Origin: Anseranas semipalmata
Taxonomy: Eukaryota; Chordata; Aves; Anseriformes; Anseranatidae
DNA: 64,000 nt
Assembly: GCA_013399115.1 (NCBI GenBank)
Contig: VXAA01006070.1
Coordinates: forward strand, 459,150-523,149
Direction of reading: 5' to 3'
Of this stretch, positions 26,353 to 36,940 are shown piece after piece. Numbering within the stretch: position 1 is the first letter of the stretch; each line of letters starts with the position of its first letter. Below the pieces are notes generated by a model, which worked only from the letters and a program-made list of their open reading frames with translations, did not search any database and was not told where the DNA came from. The position numbers were made by a program, and so were the translations under genes.

Positions 26353-27404
26353 GCAGGATCTGTCCTGTCTCCCTCCTGGCCCTGCAGCACAAGGTCACAG
26401 CAGGCAGCTATTGCAGCTATTGCAAGGAGCCAGTGGTACCTGTGTGTGTCCCTGGGGCTTGCAAAGCTTGCAGAGAGCCTGGGAAATGTTCTTTGCAGTT
26501 TATCTCTGGACATCTCTTGCAGCCTCTGCTTAGTACAAAAATGCGGCCAGTGAGGGGGTGAGCAGGGGAGAGGTCTGCAAGTGGACCAACAGTTTCTTTT
26601 GGGAGGGCAGGGAAAGGGGAGGGAAAAATATCCAAAATTTAGTAGAAAGCAAAAGTTACCATAGCAACTAGCATCACTTTTGCCAGAAAAAAAAAAAAAT
26701 GAGGAAAGAATCAAAGATAAGGAAGAAATAATCAAACCACCTTAAGGAATATAAAAAAAAGAAATTGTTTATGAATTATATATAAGCCTGGTAAGAACTC
26801 TTATGAATCAATTCAAAATAAAATAGATATGTTGAATGAATTTAAAGAACAGGGAAAGATACTATTTGCATTCTATCACTTCACTATAAATCATGGATCT
26901 TTTTGTTTGGGAACTGCTGCTTTGTTTGGGAAACAACCCTGTGAGGCAAGTGAATTAATGGAAATCCAAATATTTAAATGTAATTCAGACTCTGTGATGA
27001 AGCTGTCTTATTCCTTGCAACTGCACAAGATGAATGACCACCAGTTTTGGAGCGTTGGCAAAGAGTCACTTCAGTTTTCAGCATGGCTCTAGTGAGTACC
27101 TAGCAAAGATGTGAAGAGACTGAACTACCCTGAAAAATAGCTTGCCCTAAAAGGAAAGTATTTTTTTGCACAGTGCATAGTCATTCTAAGAAATTCATTG
27201 TCAGAAGAAACTCAGTGGAAAAAGAAAAAAAAAAAGTACTAAATATGGTTGGGAAGAGTAAGATTTCAAGTTGCAAGAGAGAAGACACAAAATCTGAGTA
27301 GAGCCTTCATTACAGAGTTTTGCAAGGATTATGAAATCCTCATGCCAGGTATATAAAGATTGAAATCCATAGTGACTAAAGGAAACAAAGTTGAAGGTTA
27401 CTGC
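26353..27404. other. Non-coding, X-box only
   Basis: Apart from the X-box at 26655-26668 and A-runs near 26688 and 27225, I see nothing identifiable. Confidence 0.6.
26655..26668 (+). promoter_or_regulatory. Perfect RFX X-box motif
   Basis: GTTACCATAGCAAC fits the RFX consensus GTNRCC(N0-3)RGYAAC at every position. There is no nearby gene start, so it would act as a distal site if bound at all. Confidence 0.45.
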
Positions 27405-28224
27405 ATGCCTAACAGCTCCTTCCCCGCTCAGCGGGTGCCATCACTGCCAGCAAGAGGACCCAGGACATCAGTCCTGGGCTGGGGCAATCCCAGACATGAG
27501 GACGGACTGGGTGGAGAACTCACCGAGAGCAGCCCTGCGGAGGAGGACTTGGGGGTTCTGGTGGATGAAAAGCTCGACATGAGCCAGCAGTGAGTGCTTG
27601 CAGCCCAGAAGGCCAGCTGTGTCCTGGGCTGCATCAAGAGAGGCAAGGCCAGCAGGTCAAGGGAGGTGCTTGTCCCCCTCTGCTCTGCCCTCGTGAGGCC
27701 CCACCTGGAGTACTGCATCCAGGTCTGGGGCCCCCAGCACAAGAAAGATGTGGACCTGTTAGAGTGGGTCCAGAGGAGGGCCACAAAGATGATCAGAGGG
27801 CTGGAGCACATCTGCTACGAAGAAAGGCTGAGAGAGCTGGGGATGTTCAGCCTGGAGAAGAGAAGACTCTGGGATGACCTCATTGTGGCCTTTCAATACT
27901 TAAAGGGGACTTACAAAACAGATAGAGAGCAACTTTTTGTTCCAGCAGACAATGACAGGACAAGGGGGAATGGTTTTAAACTAAAAGAGGGGAGATTTAG
28001 ATTAGATGTTAGGAGGAAATTCTTCATGCAGAGGGTGGTGAGGCCCTGGCACAGGCTGCCCAGAGAAGCTGTGGATGCCCCATCCCTGGAGGTGTTCAAG
28101 GCCAGGTTGGACAAGGCCCTGAGCAACCTGATCTGGTGGGTGGCATCCCTGCCCATGGCAGGGGGGTTGGAACTAGATGATCTTTAAGGTCCCTTCCAAC
28201 CAAAGCCGTTCTATGATTCTATGA
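27405..28224 (+). mobile_element. CR1 non-LTR retrotransposon, 3' part, sense orientation
   Basis: This is a 5'-truncated CR1 of about 0.8 kb. Its right end is the typical CR1 terminus: GATGATCTTTAAGGTCCC, then CCAACC, then tandem TTCTATGATTCTATGATG. Over 27594-28187 it keeps an open frame of 197 codons matching the C-terminal part of CR1 ORF2 after the reverse transcriptase, with motifs such as [56 protein letters not shown]. The endonuclease and reverse transcriptase domains are absent, so it cannot move by itself. The intact tail frame suggests a fairly young insertion. The left boundary is approximate. Confidence 0.9.
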
Positions 28225-29418
28225 TGAAATATTCCAGTGTCAGGCCAAATTCTCTTTATACAGGTAGTTAGGCAGGTTAGACACTTCTTTCCAATGGTGG
28301 AAGACATCAATCAATATCAATAAATTTAGTACAAATGATCATATGACTGAAGACTGTGGCCTTTTGTAGCTGATAACGAGAAGGCCTCTACCCAACAGCT
28401 GGTATTTAAATGGACTTCTTCAATAACTGGGTGAGCAAGTTAATTTCCACAGGCTCCAGAATATTTTTAGTTTTTGCTGTCGCTTCAACACACTCCTTTT
28501 TTTTTCCACTGCTCCTTAGCTGCAGATTATTAAATATATTACAAGGGAAGCAATTTATACCTGCCTGCTATAATATGAGCTCTCCATTTGGCTTTTGAAA
28601 AGAAAAACAAAGCAGCATAAAGAAAAAGAGAAGGTGTAGGTCTGATTCTGCTCTTGCACTGAGCAATAGCATGGAAATGCAATTTCAGTCACAGGTGTGG
28701 CATTACTGCAGATCTACAGTAGTACAGAGCTGAAGATTTTTATACAGCAGCATCTTAAAGCTTCAGCATAGAAACGAGCCTTTAGTTTAGTGAACCCAAT
28801 TCATGGACAGAATGAACTGTTTTTCCATGAATGAAGTTCTACCTTTCATCCAGGCAGCCTGAATGCAAAATTTATTGTCGCAGAGATGTGGCAAATAACC
28901 CAGGAAACCATTATACGAAAGCTCCATGTTGAACAAAGAATGGGTATTCAAGAAGACAGTCGCCTCAAAGCACATCACTAGGGGATTTCACTTAATTCTC
29001 ACTAATTTAGCATTAATTTCACATATTTCACTTTAATAGAGTCCCTGCATTTCAAAAAATAATATGTGGGGGAAAAGACTTCTAGAGTGAATGCAAAACT
29101 TCATATTTTCTTTGCATGTCACACAAAAACTCTCTATACTTCCACAAAACCCCCAGATCCCAGAAGATGTAACCATACATCCCCCTTTGAAAATGAAGAC
29201 AGTAAAGAGTAATTTTTGTGGGTTTTGACATATGTCCAATTGCTATAAATAGGGACTGCATCTAGGTCCAGTGGGCATGTGTGTACTGCCTGACAAAATA
29301 GAGGCAATTCGGTAGTCAGGACAGGACTTGGGCTGCTATTTTCTAGAAAGCTGTGCCTAGGAAATATTCCAGAGTATATAAATGCTGTAGTGCATGAATC
29401 CAGCTTTACAGGGTGATC
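28225..29418. other. Non-coding spacer between two sense CR1 copies
   Basis: AT-rich unique sequence. No gene, RNA or other repeat recognised. Confidence 0.65.
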
Positions 29419-29467
29419 GCATGTGATGACATGATTTATGTGATGTCATGTGATGACATGACATGAC
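29419..29467 (+). repeat. Imperfect ATGTGATGACATG repeats
   Basis: CATGTGATGACATGATTTATG is followed by GTGATGTCATG and TGATGACATGACATGAC. Direct and inverted copies of GATGACATG / GATGTCATG lie directly left of a CR1 fragment starting at 29479. Confidence 0.8.
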
Positions 29468-29478
29468 AAACTAAGACA

Positions 29479-29713
29479 TGGGAGATTTAGGTTGGATATT
29501 AGGAGGAAGTTTTTCACTCAGAGGGTGGTGAGGCACTGGCACAGGTTGCCCAGAGAGGTTGTGGATGCCCCATCCCTGGAGGCATTCAAGGCCAGGCTGG
29601 ATGTGGCACTGGGCAGCCTGCTCTAGTAGTTGGCAACCCTGCCCAGAGCTGGGGGGGTGGAACCAGATGATCTTTAAGGTCCTTTTCAACACAGGCCATT
29701 CTATGATTCTATG
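29479..29713 (+). mobile_element. CR1 3' fragment, sense orientation
   Basis: A short 5'-truncated copy of the last 235 bp or so of CR1. It starts GGGAGATTTAGGTTGGATAT and passes through the GAGGGTGGTGAGGCACTGGC block. It ends GATGATCTTTAAGGTCC and then ATTCTATGATTCTATGG. It lies about 1.25 kb after the larger sense copy. The left end abuts an ATGACATG-type repeat. Confidence 0.88.
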
Positions 29714-30816
29714 GTTTCAACACAGAGCAATTTAAAGTAGTTACTTATAAATTACATGTCCATCTTCCTGATTCAGCCAATACCGAATAGTACTAAGGAA
29801 AACAGTTCATACAGCCATGTGATTGCAAACAAAGTTTTTCAGAGATTTAAGAGAAGGATCTCTGTTTTTCCACAGTCATTTTGTTGAATAATGGTTAGTA
29901 GCTCTGCTAAAGAGGCAGCAATGTCAGCTTACACTGACATAACTGCAGTGTAAAGGATCTAAATATTCCAATTCATTAAATAAATGATGAAAGAAAGTGA
30001 AAAAAATGAGGATGAGGAACTTCAAGAATGAATAGAGAAATTATCCCAAAAACCACAGTATCACATCACAATTAGCAACAGTGAACTTGATAAATCACAG
30101 AAACCCAAAGAATGCTGATAAATAACTCCTTGGTGTTACAGCATGAACGGAGAACATGGCTTGCCGAAGCACAGACTGGTATCCAAGAGAACCAAGAGAA
30201 TCCAAGAGTTTTCACATGGGGTACCCACTACAGGTCTATTTTATGCTTCAAAGCAGCTATCACAAACTCAATTAGGATTCAGTAAAGTATTTACATACTT
30301 GCACAAGTAAATCATTATTAATCAGGAATTAAGCTGCTTTAATTAATGCATGTATTGAGCAATAGCTAATGGGTGAGATTTGTCTAGCAGTGTTCAGCTT
30401 CTCCAGGGCTTGTTCCAGACTGCAGCACACTGCAGAGCTGCAGCTCAGCGCGGTTTGCAGGGAAGTCCCCTCAGACCAGTCTAGCTGGTCCCCAGTCTGG
30501 CTTCAGTCCAGTCTCTCTCTAGCCATATCAGGAGTGACAGGCACGTCTGAGCAGCTCATTCCACGCTGCCGTAATTGTCCAAAACAGAAAATTAAATCTT
30601 TTTGGCAATGCCACTCACACTCCCAATGACATGATAAGCCTAGGTAAACAAAAACATTTTTTTTTAAGCTAAATTTAAAAGAAATTAATCCTTTCCTTAG
30701 TTTACATCAGGTATAACAACAGAAAACTCTATTGCTTCCAGAACTTCCAGTTGAGAAACCAGTTTAGGCTGTGCTAGATTTTTTGCTGACAATTAGTTTT
30801 TCTGTCATAAACTGTT
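29714..30816. other. Non-coding, no gene recognised
   Basis: AT-rich unique sequence between a sense and an antisense CR1. Nothing identifiable in it. Confidence 0.65.
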
Positions 30817-31340
30817 TCACAGAACCACAGAATGGCTGAGGCTGGAAGGCACCTCTGGAGGTCACCTTATCCAATCCCCTGCTCAAGCAGGGCCACCTAG
30901 AGCAGGTTGACCATGTCCAGCTGGCTTTTGAAGGAGACTCCACAACTCTCTGGGCAACCTGTGCCAGTGTCCAAAAGCCCTCACAGTTTCGAGAAAGACA
31001 GGCAGGCAGACAGGCAGACAGACAGACAGACAGACAGAAAGAAAGAAAGGAAACATTTGCAAGTGGAATTTATGATGTTTCAGTCTGTGCCCATTGCCTG
31101 GCTCCATCTTTGCACCCTCCCTTCAGGTAGTTATACACACGGATAAGATCCTCCCGAGCCTTCCTTTCTCCAGGCTTGTCCCAGCTCTCTCAGCCTCTCC
31201 TCATAGGAGGGACACTCCAGTCCCTTCTTCATTTTCACAGCCTTTTTCTTGACTTGCTCCACTAACTCCCTGTCCTTCTTGTCCAGGGAGCCCTGATGTG
31301 CACCCAGCACACCAGCTGTGGCCTCAGTGCGGTGACTTTG
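30817..31340 (-). mobile_element. CR1 fragment, antisense, with internal CAGA microsatellite
   Basis: The plus strand starts TCACAGAACCACAGAATGGC, followed by GAGGCTGGAAGGCACCTCTG and AATCCCCTGCTCAAGCAGGG. After the CAGA array at 30995-31050 the CR1 resumes with GTGCCCATTGCCTGGCTCC, CCCTCCCTTCAGGTAGTTAT and GCTCTCTCAGCCTCTCCTCA. It fades out near the GCACACCAGCTGTGGCCTCA block. It is the same older subfamily style as the copy at 3.8-4.4 kb. Boundaries are approximate. Confidence 0.85.
30995..31050 (+). repeat. (CAGA)n microsatellite inside a CR1
   Basis: Units drift from CAGG/CAGA through pure CAGA to GAAA. It interrupts the antisense CR1 at 30.8-31.3 kb at a point where CR1 sequence is normally continuous. 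Confidence 0.93.
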
Positions 31341-34300
31341 ATGCAGCCATTTGTCATCAAGTTCACAGCTAAGTCTTTACCACACCATCACCAATGCAGA
31401 TGCTCACACACCAGGAGGGTGCTCTCTGTATGTCTCATGGGAATAAAGTGTACAGACAAAATACAGTTGTACCACTAAGAAAATTTAAAAATATAAGAGA
31501 GTAAAACATTTTGCCCTTATGGGTCAACCAGAATATTGGGCAGAAGAAAAAAAATTTTAATCAATTCATTGTCTGACATCAGAAGATAAATGGCTTTAAA
31601 TAAAACCAGCAGATGTGTACAAAATCAGAGAGCGAGATGAGACAAGAGAGAAAGAATGAGAACTGACCACTGGAGAGAAAAGGCTGAAGCAGACTGACCA
31701 TATTCAAGATAATAAAGTTTTCTGAAGCCTGGTCAGGTTGGATGGCATTGCAGATCATGTTTCGTTGTGTCACCCTGCTCTCACATTGTCCACTGACTTC
31801 TTAAAGCAAGAAAAAGCTTCTTAGTGAACTAACTGTCTGATTACAGGTCAATCTGTATTTACACTGTATGCTGCTTACTTACATTAGTAAAATTTCCTGA
31901 CATGCTGTTCAGCATCCAGAGACAGTTACATTAGATTCTGTATGCATAGTCAGGAAAAAATGACAAAAGACCTAACTAACTGACAATGATAAAAGACAAA
32001 AATAAAAAATAGAGTGGAAATACTATGTAAAGAAAAATATAGGCATTTATACATATACTGGAATATGTATGTATGTGTATGATACACAGACACACAGATA
32101 GATCCTTTTTATTAACAATTAATGTAGCAAGTCAAACAAAAAAAAACTCATTTTTGCCTGCAGCTCATTCTCTTTTTGTTGTCATGGATTTAGCTTCTCT
32201 TTGGTGACAAGGAAGGATGAGACTTGATGAGCAGTTTGAAGGAAGATGGAGAGATATCATTTTCCACCTTTTCCAGTCAGAAGGTCACACCAACTGATCT
32301 TGTTTTTAATGTAATCTATGCATGAATTGTACACTTGGGCTTTTCAAAGAAATATAGATCACTTTATTTTTAAATAAATTTTAAGCACTAAAGTGTTATG
32401 GTGTTCTGTTGGGCAGACTATTCCCATTGGCTATTTCAACAGCACAAATGAGCATCAGTTTTATAACTTTGCCAAGGTGTAAGTTAAATTTTAAAGACTA
32501 AATCAAGTTAACTAGATCCATAAATACAATCTAGTCAGAAGGACATAAAATGTAAGTTATCGCCTTTCAGAATTTGGAGAGTACTGGATTACTAATTTCA
32601 AGCTAAATTCTTTTTTAGGTCAACTTCACCTTGGACGAAAAAAAAAAAAAAAAGAAAAAGTCATATCTTGTATTCTTAAGAAATCGGCCAGGAGCCCTAA
32701 GATTGGTTAAATTACCAAGAAGCATGCACCTGTGTCATTCTTGTTATACTGAGTTGTTGGTAAATAAAGCAAATATTACCAGCACATACTGAGCACTCAC
32801 ACACGGACTTGCAAGTGATTGCCATGAACATTTGATGTCACAACCCAGGGACAATCCAAAACATCTGTAACACATTTAATTCACTTACAGCACTTTGCCA
32901 GGAAACAGGGAGTTTTCTATCTTAGGGCACTTTTGGAGCACTGACCCTGTCACTCAAACTGATAAAAAGAACACATGTAAATGTTTTCAATATTGTAAGT
33001 TACCCTGACAAGTTTGTTTGTGCTACAGATGGAGCCCATGTACACAGCATAATTTAAAAAAAAAATAAAATAAATCCAAAATACAGTTCTCTGAGATCTT
33101 ACTGTAGAAAGAGCCACAAAAACACTCCCAGTTATTTCTCGAGTAAGCTCTCAGGTGCCCACTTTCTCTGTCTCAACAGCATAGGGTCGAATTTTACCCA
33201 TCCATCCATCCTGTCCCCTAACCCTTGCAGCCCCATGGGCATGGTGAGCACTGGGAGAAACAGGAATGTGCTGATCCTGGTAGACACTTGATGGCCAAGT
33301 GTTTGCATTTCAGGTCTCTGATTTTCCATTGCTCTCATTGCTACCCTGCAGGTGTTGATAATATTTTAGAAATCTCTCTCACACTTTTTTTCAGCTGGAG
33401 GATTTTCATGGCTTATTCAAGGTGAAAGTTCTGTTTTAAAGTTAGTACAATTGTTTTTGAAAAGGTTCCTCTGTTAAACAAGTTGTTTAAATTTTAAACT
33501 CATATCTTACCTAAACATTTTTAGATTTCTGGAATATTTTCTTTCTTGTTCTTGTATATTCTTGTATATTACCTTACTAAGGAAAAAAAAATGTTTTCTA
33601 TTTTTTTTTTAAACTGATCTGACCTACTCTGTTACCCGCTTTGCATTTCTTTCTATAACCCCTGCAGTTTATAACAACATGGAACCAGACAAGACATGGA
33701 CCTGATTTCCAACATGCAGAAGTATACAGTTCTTATTTGGAAAGAAAGTCGTATTTAAACAATAAAATAAATTATCAGTTTCAGATTTGACTCACAAATA
33801 TATAGCTTCTAATTTGAAGAGTCATGGGTATACAGGGCTTTGTTGAAGTTAAGACTTTTTAATAATATTAGAAGCTGATACTAGCTGGCTACAAGTTAAA
33901 TTCATAATTTCATCTTCTGACTTTCACATTATGATTTTTTGTAAAGAAAGGTTGCTCTTTGACAATATTTTTGCTTCTTTTTAGCTGGGTCATACAGGAA
34001 AAGTAATTTATATATAGGTAAGTTACAAAGAGCCTTGTCTGTCTGATCAACAAAGGTTTTATTTAGAAATCTGAATATGTCCACAGTCCAGTACAGGCAG
34101 TAGTCCTTCACCTAGCTTCAATCAAACCAGTTCAGATGCCCCAAAAATTTAAGATGCTGACCTGGTGTACAGCTGAGATACCTGTCCCCTGGTTATAGTC
34201 ATGTCACAGTTTCTACTTATGGAGCTCAGAAATAAGACAATGGGAAAGACCCCAAATTTAACTGGTGAATGATTTCTTAAACACAAAGTTGTAAATAATT

Positions 34301-36447
34301 CAAATTCTTCTCATTAATAATACAGACATTCAGAACTATGTTGGCTTCATTTGCAAGCAGATAGAGGTGAATAAACTACCTGTCTTGCTGGGAGCTGGCA
34401 GACATAGTTGCAACCACATTCTTTACATAATCCTCAATATTTCATGACCACTAAATTATCCACCTACTTGGAGACTTTGGCCTTCTCACTTTTTATACTT
34501 GCGTGACGCTTTGCATTTCACTAGTGGAATAATTTCATTGTACCAAAGCCACCTTAAAATGACAGATTTAAAAATTATGGTTCACATAGTTTGTTCAATA
34601 AATAAATAAAGCTTGAAATGCAAGAGCCCCAGGTATGATAAGTGAGACTATAGAATAGTAATGATCTTTCTAAAATAACAGATAAAAAACATAGCAAGAC
34701 ACTCCAACCCGAATCTGACAAAATAGGAACTGAAGTAAGCCACAACTTTTCAGTGGTGAGTCATTAACTCTAAAGATCAACTGTCAAGTAAAATATTACT
34801 AATCTCTTAAAATCTTCAAAACTAAATGCCTTTCTGGAAGACGCATCTTAATCAGGTACAATTTATAAGGCAGAACCCAAAGATAATGAGACCTTTGATA
34901 CACCAGTTGCCAAATTAGAGTGCTTTGAATTTCCGTTTATCCTATTTCTTGTTAAAACTTACACCACTTGTGTTAAAACATCACAGAAAGCGGGCTTACT
35001 CTTCAGGAAACTGGGAAACTCAACTCTAATGAAACTGCAAGCACACCTAGAAGGAAGACTGCCCCCTTTCTTCCATTCTTCCATTCTTCCTTTTTTTTTT
35101 TTTTTTTTCCTGTTTAAATTAAAGTGATATGATTCCAGATGAAATATGGAACAGCTGAAAGTGGTCAGTGGTCAACTGAAGGAAATGATAGCCCAGGAAT
35201 CACAGGAGTGGCTCCTCAGGACACATGGAGTGTTTGAACTAGGGTTTCATTTTTGTTCATCATTAGTTCTTTATGACTCTCAGTAAGGGGGGAAAATAAT
35301 GCAGAAAGGAAGAACAGATCTTCAAATTGTGTAAATAATTGTTGCTCAGCTGTCTGGCTGGTTCCGAATATCTTTAGAACAGCAAAAATGTCAGGATGTC
35401 TTTTATGAGCTACTGTGCCCACTTATCTCTCTAAGTGGCTTACTGGCCTTGGAAATTCTTTCCATTGTTCTTTATTTGAATTATGGAGAATTTTGCATAC
35501 AAGAAATAGCTACCTTGATTTACACTGAGGCAAAACAAACTGTTTCCATTCACTGACTATATATCCTCTAGGATATAACTATTGAACTCTTCATTAAAAA
35601 TTTTTAAGTTTGAAGATTTAAAACAAAACCTTAGGACCTCTAAGTGGAGCCCTGAAAAAGGACATAAAATCCCCTTAAACTAGGAAACCCAGGTACACTT
35701 CTTCAGTAGAAGTAATTGACACTGATACAGCCCAAGGAATAATTCAGTATTATTTACCAGCATTTTTCAACAACCCTCTCTCTTGACTCTCCATCTCTTG
35801 GAAAGCCTCTAACCAGGTCTTATGACTGTGAAATACTTTTGGGAAACAGTCACGCACCTCACCACACTCAAACCAGCTAAAAACCCCGCCGGGGTGGAGG
35901 GTACATAAGTTGAATGGCACACACATCCACTGCATCTCTTGCACAGGTACATGGCCATGTGCCTCTGGACCATGCCAGGTCTCATCTGCTGCTAAGGAAA
36001 CCTCTCCATAGAGAAGGCATCCTGATGATTTTACTGGCACAGCTGGGAATGATTTCACGATACATAACTTCCCCTCTGGTGCTCACCCTAGCCCAGCTGC
36101 CCCATGCTTTTCCATCAATTCAGACAGAGAAAGGGGACAATTCTCAGAAACTACAAGATTCACAGCCTCAGGGGAAGGACAAGCTAACCTCTGCTGTCTA
36201 GTGGCTGGGAACAACTGATCAGCATTACTCAGGTTACCTTTCTTGTCTCTGGGTCACATCAATGTCTGCTGATACCTCCTTATCAAAAAGCTTATCAAAG
36301 AAGCTTATCACATCTCCTTCTGTCTTCTCTCCTCCAGGTGAGACAAAGCCAGTTCTCACCCCTTTGCTAGGGAGAAAGGCCAACTTGTTCAAAGAAATGT
36401 TCAATTTGTTCTTGGAAGTGACCTATAGATGTTCAGATTGTCTGGAT
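31341..36447. other. Non-coding, AT-rich, no gene recognised
   Basis: Very AT-rich, with A-runs (about 32638-32653) and a CTTCCATT/T-run (about 35077-35109). Hardly any open frame exceeds 70 codons until 35.7 kb. Confidence 0.7.
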
Positions 36448-36640
36448 ATTTCCTGAGTTGTAATGCCCCAAACTGGACACAATTTTCCAGACTGCTGTTA
36501 ATCAGTGCTGAGCAGCCTGCAGTAATTACATCCCTGGCCTTATGCACCATACACCTATTCATCCATCTTGTGTTGACACCGCATTTCCTAACAATCCCAG
36601 AGCATTTTTAGGAGATAAATCATCGTCTATTTGTGCACTA
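36448..36640 (-). mobile_element. Possible ancient CR1-like relic, antisense
   Basis: CCCCAAACTGGACACAATTT, CCAGACTGCTG, CAGTGCTGAGCAG and ATTACATCCCTGGCCTTATG resemble, in order, the antisense CR1 block usually read as 'aactg-acaca-ttcca...cagtgctgag-ag...tccctggcc'. The match is weak and gapped, and neither end is visible. Confidence 0.35.
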
Positions 36641-36831
36641 AGGAAGCCAATGCATTCTATGCTGGACTGCTCCGCTTTGCTGGGAAATCATATTTTATTG
36701 GTAAGTGGAATAAACACCTCTTCCTCTCCTGATAATCACTGTACCTTCTCACACCTCCTGCTCAGCAAAGGGCACAGAGCTGACGGAGGGCATATTGACT
36801 TTTCTTCTCTCCTCCAAATTAAACCTGGTGG

Positions 36832-36940
36832 CTTTTCTTTCTTTCTCTCTCTCTTCCTTTGTTTTTCTTCCTTTGTTTGTTTGTTTTTCTTCCTTTGTTT
36901 GTTTGTTTTTCTTCCTTTGTTTGTTTGTTTGTTTGTTTCT
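36832..36940 (+). repeat. Compound TTTG / TTCC pyrimidine-rich repeat with 22-bp periodicity
   Basis: CTTCCTTTGTTTGTTTGTTT-type units recur about three times, followed by (TTTG)5. A TCTTT/CTCTCT leader precedes it. Frames across it are low complexity. Confidence 0.88.

Noticed and set aside
26175..26735. Open frames of 128 and 182 codons at 26.2-26.7 kb
   Set aside because: They run through the CT tract and the GGAGAT hexamers; composition is low complexity and no domain is visible.
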